7,154 nucleotides of DNA from Candidatus Heimdallarchaeota archaeon (lineage in GTDB: Archaea > Asgardarchaeota > Heimdallarchaeia > Heimdallarchaeales > Heimdallarchaeaceae), in the NCBI GenBank assembly GCA_016839985.1, contig JAEOTG010000285.1:1-7154 (forward strand). The letters run 5' to 3'. A program made the position numbers and the translations under genes. Below, piece by piece: positions 6,192 to 7,154 of the stretch (its first letter is position 1; the number at the start of each line of letters is the position of its first letter). Below the pieces are notes generated by a model. That model was not told where the DNA came from. It did not search any database and saw only the letters and a program-made list of their open reading frames with translations.

Positions 6192-6196
6192 TCACC
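6192..6196 (-). promoter_or_regulatory. Shine-Dalgarno site of the beta-helix gene
   Basis: The minus strand reads AGGTGAAAAA before the ATG at 6187. GGTGA pairs with the anti-SD, and its second G is 8 nt before the ATG, matching the register of the other sites. It supports this start over later in-frame ATGs. Confidence 0.65.
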
Positions 6197-6224
6197 TATT
6201 TACTAATGTATTTCATACCTCTTG

Positions 6225-6239
6225 AAATATCAGATATTT
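6225..6239. promoter_or_regulatory. 15-bp palindrome, candidate operator between regulator and beta-helix gene
   Basis: AAATATCAGATATTT is a perfect palindrome with 7-bp arms around a central base at 6232. It lies 38-52 bp before the beta-helix ATG and just after the regulator gene. Dimeric winged-helix proteins usually bind palindromes of about this size, so self-control by the adjacent regulator is plausible. The AT-rich composition makes chance possible. Confidence 0.4.
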
Positions 6240-6266
6240 TTTTTGAGAAACTAATCAAGAACTGTT

Positions 6267-7154
6267 TCAATCAATCACCTTATGTCCTAGTTCTGTTAAA
6301 TAAACGCGATATTGCTTTCCCCAACGTTGTTTTTCCACGAATCCTTTTTGTTCTAGAAGACTAAGATCTCTAGATATTTTTGACTTCGAGAAACCAGTTA
6401 GAATTACTAACTCTTTTTGTGTTTGTTTTCCATCTTTTTCGTATATCAGTCTAAGTAGATTTTGTTGATTTTCTGTTAAGAATACATCACCCATCTTTTT
6501 TAGTGCGATTTCTTGCTTTTTTCTTACAACCCATAAAGTTATTCCAACTCCTAGAACTAAACTAACTAGAGGAAAAACAATGAAAATCCAAATAGGAGTT
6601 TTTCTTCCTAAAGGTTCATCAAAAAAAACAAAGAATTGTTGTTTTGACATAGGATCTAAATTGCAATTTTCCCATGAAATATACAATCGATTTCCTGTTG
6701 ACGTAATATTAGCTTGTTCTGTATAAGAATCTAGTCCAAATTTTTTATGTATAAAGCTATTTTCAGGTAGTCTAATTGTTAGTTTATGTTCTAATGTAAA
6801 ATATGTTATCGGAGAAGTAAATTGGAAATAATAGTATTCAGGTTTAAACCAATCTTTTATTCTTATCAATTCAAAATCAAGTGAGTAGGATAAACGTAGA
6901 AAACTACTTTGATTTATATATAAAGTTGATCGTAGATTTATGGTTGCTATTCCAGTAATATTCGACATACTAAAAGAAAGTTCTCCTACATCGTCTTCTA
7001 TTTTCAAATTACTTAGAGATTGGTTTACCAGAAGATTAACTTCTGTCATTGAGGGAATTTGTTCATTCTCAAATGATATTGTTTCTGTTACTAATATTTC
7101 ATCAAGACTTCTTACATCAATCCGATAGTCGTGAGAGCTAATTATGATAGGATA
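6267..7154 (-). CDS. membrane-anchored winged-helix transcriptional regulator (partial, N-terminus off the right edge)
   Basis: The frame is open from 7154 to the TGA at 6267-6269, 295 codons with no stop, so the ATG at 7049 is probably internal and the true start lies beyond the window. Visible residues 1-187 look like a beta-rich extracytoplasmic domain with several N-x-S/T sequons. One transmembrane helix follows at about 188-210, ending in V-V-R-K-K. The C-terminal part (226-295) is a MarR/HTH_24-like winged helix: Q-Q-N-L-L-R-L-I-Y, then K-E-L-V-I-L-T-G-F, recognition helix S-K-S-K-I-S-R-D-L-S-L-L-E-Q-K-G, and a wing around K-Q-R-W-G-K-Q-Y-R-V-Y-L. The positive-inside rule puts the DNA-binding domain in the cytoplasm. 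Such one-component, membrane-tethered regulators are common in archaea. It is first in the minus-strand block, 79 bp before the beta-helix gene, with no oligo-T tract on that strand between them. Ligand unknown. Confidence 0.86.
   Translation of the reverse strand, partial: YPIIISSHDYRIDVRSLDEILVTETISFENEQIPSMTEVNLLVNQSLSNLKIEDDVGELSFSMSNITGIATINLRSTLYINQSSFLRLSYSLDFELIRIKDWFKPEYYYFQFTSPITYFTLEHKLTIRLPENSFIHKKFGLDSYTEQANITSTGNRLYISWENCNLDPMSKQQFFVFFDEPLGRKTPIWIFIVFPLVSLVLGVGITLWVVRKKQEIALKKMGDVFLTENQQNLLRLIYEKDGKQTQKELVILTGFSKSKISRDLSLLEQKGFVEKQRWGKQYRVYLTELGHKVID

Noticed and set aside
6237..6244. Run of eight T on the plus strand as a terminator
   Set aside because: No plus-strand gene ends nearby; on the coding (minus) strand it is a run of A, which does not act as an oligo-T terminator.
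7047..7049. ATG at 7049 as the start of the membrane regulator
   Set aside because: The frame stays open for 35 further codons to the window edge and the sequence before it continues the same type of extracytoplasmic domain; no Shine-Dalgarno match precedes it.
6940..7128. Plus-strand open frame antisense to the regulator gene
   Set aside because: It overlaps the regulator's sensor domain, has no start signal, and has no recognisable domain.
1..7154. tRNA, rRNA, transposase or integrase genes
   Set aside because: No cloverleaf-like segment, conserved rRNA block, transposase or integrase reading frame, or flanking target duplication was seen on either strand.

Overview
The window is AT-rich and looks archaeal, plausibly from an Asgard (Heimdallarchaeia-like) lineage. 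The signs are a membrane-tethered winged-helix regulator, a secreted parallel beta-helix protein ending in a G-N-F-W-S-D-W type tail, a DUF3795-like Cys-rich protein, and a secreted amidohydrolase with a C-terminal membrane segment plus RSRRR tail. TATA-like boxes in place of -35/-10 promoters and two genes that look leaderless fit this. The phylum is inference; no rRNA or other marker gene is present.

Layout, left to right. (1) 1-771, minus: N-terminal membrane half of an ABC exporter, cut by the left edge. (2) 772-932: divergent promoter region with a 10-bp inverted repeat placed around a TATA-like box. (3) 933-1730, plus: TatD-like metal-dependent hydrolase with a full ligand set. (4) 1733-2596, minus: class I SAM-dependent methyltransferase, convergent with the TatD gene with only 2 bp between stop codons. 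(5) 2597-2746: second divergent promoter region. (6) 2747-3199, plus: Cys-rich DUF3795-like protein. (7) 3200-3278: convergent 3' region with T tracts. (8) 3279-7154, minus: three co-oriented genes, in transcription order a membrane-anchored wHTH regulator (5' end beyond the right edge), a surface beta-helix protein, and a surface YtcJ-like amidohydrolase.

The three-gene block is the most interesting part. Every product has a predicted membrane segment and an extracytoplasmic part, the gaps are 79 and 53 bp, and a 15-bp palindrome sits between the regulator and the beta-helix gene. A working hypothesis is a sense-and-process module at the cell surface: the regulator senses an envelope or extracellular state and controls a repeat-rich surface protein and a surface hydrolase. 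This rests on gene order and topology only. The left half (exporter, TatD-like, methyltransferase, DUF3795-like) looks like ordinary accessory or housekeeping genes with no clear shared pathway.

Translation signals fall in two classes. Four genes (exporter, TatD-like, methyltransferase, beta-helix) have Shine-Dalgarno matches in exactly the same register to the ATG. Two (DUF3795-like, amidohydrolase) have no such match but carry a TATA-like element about 24-25 nt before the ATG, as expected for leaderless transcripts.
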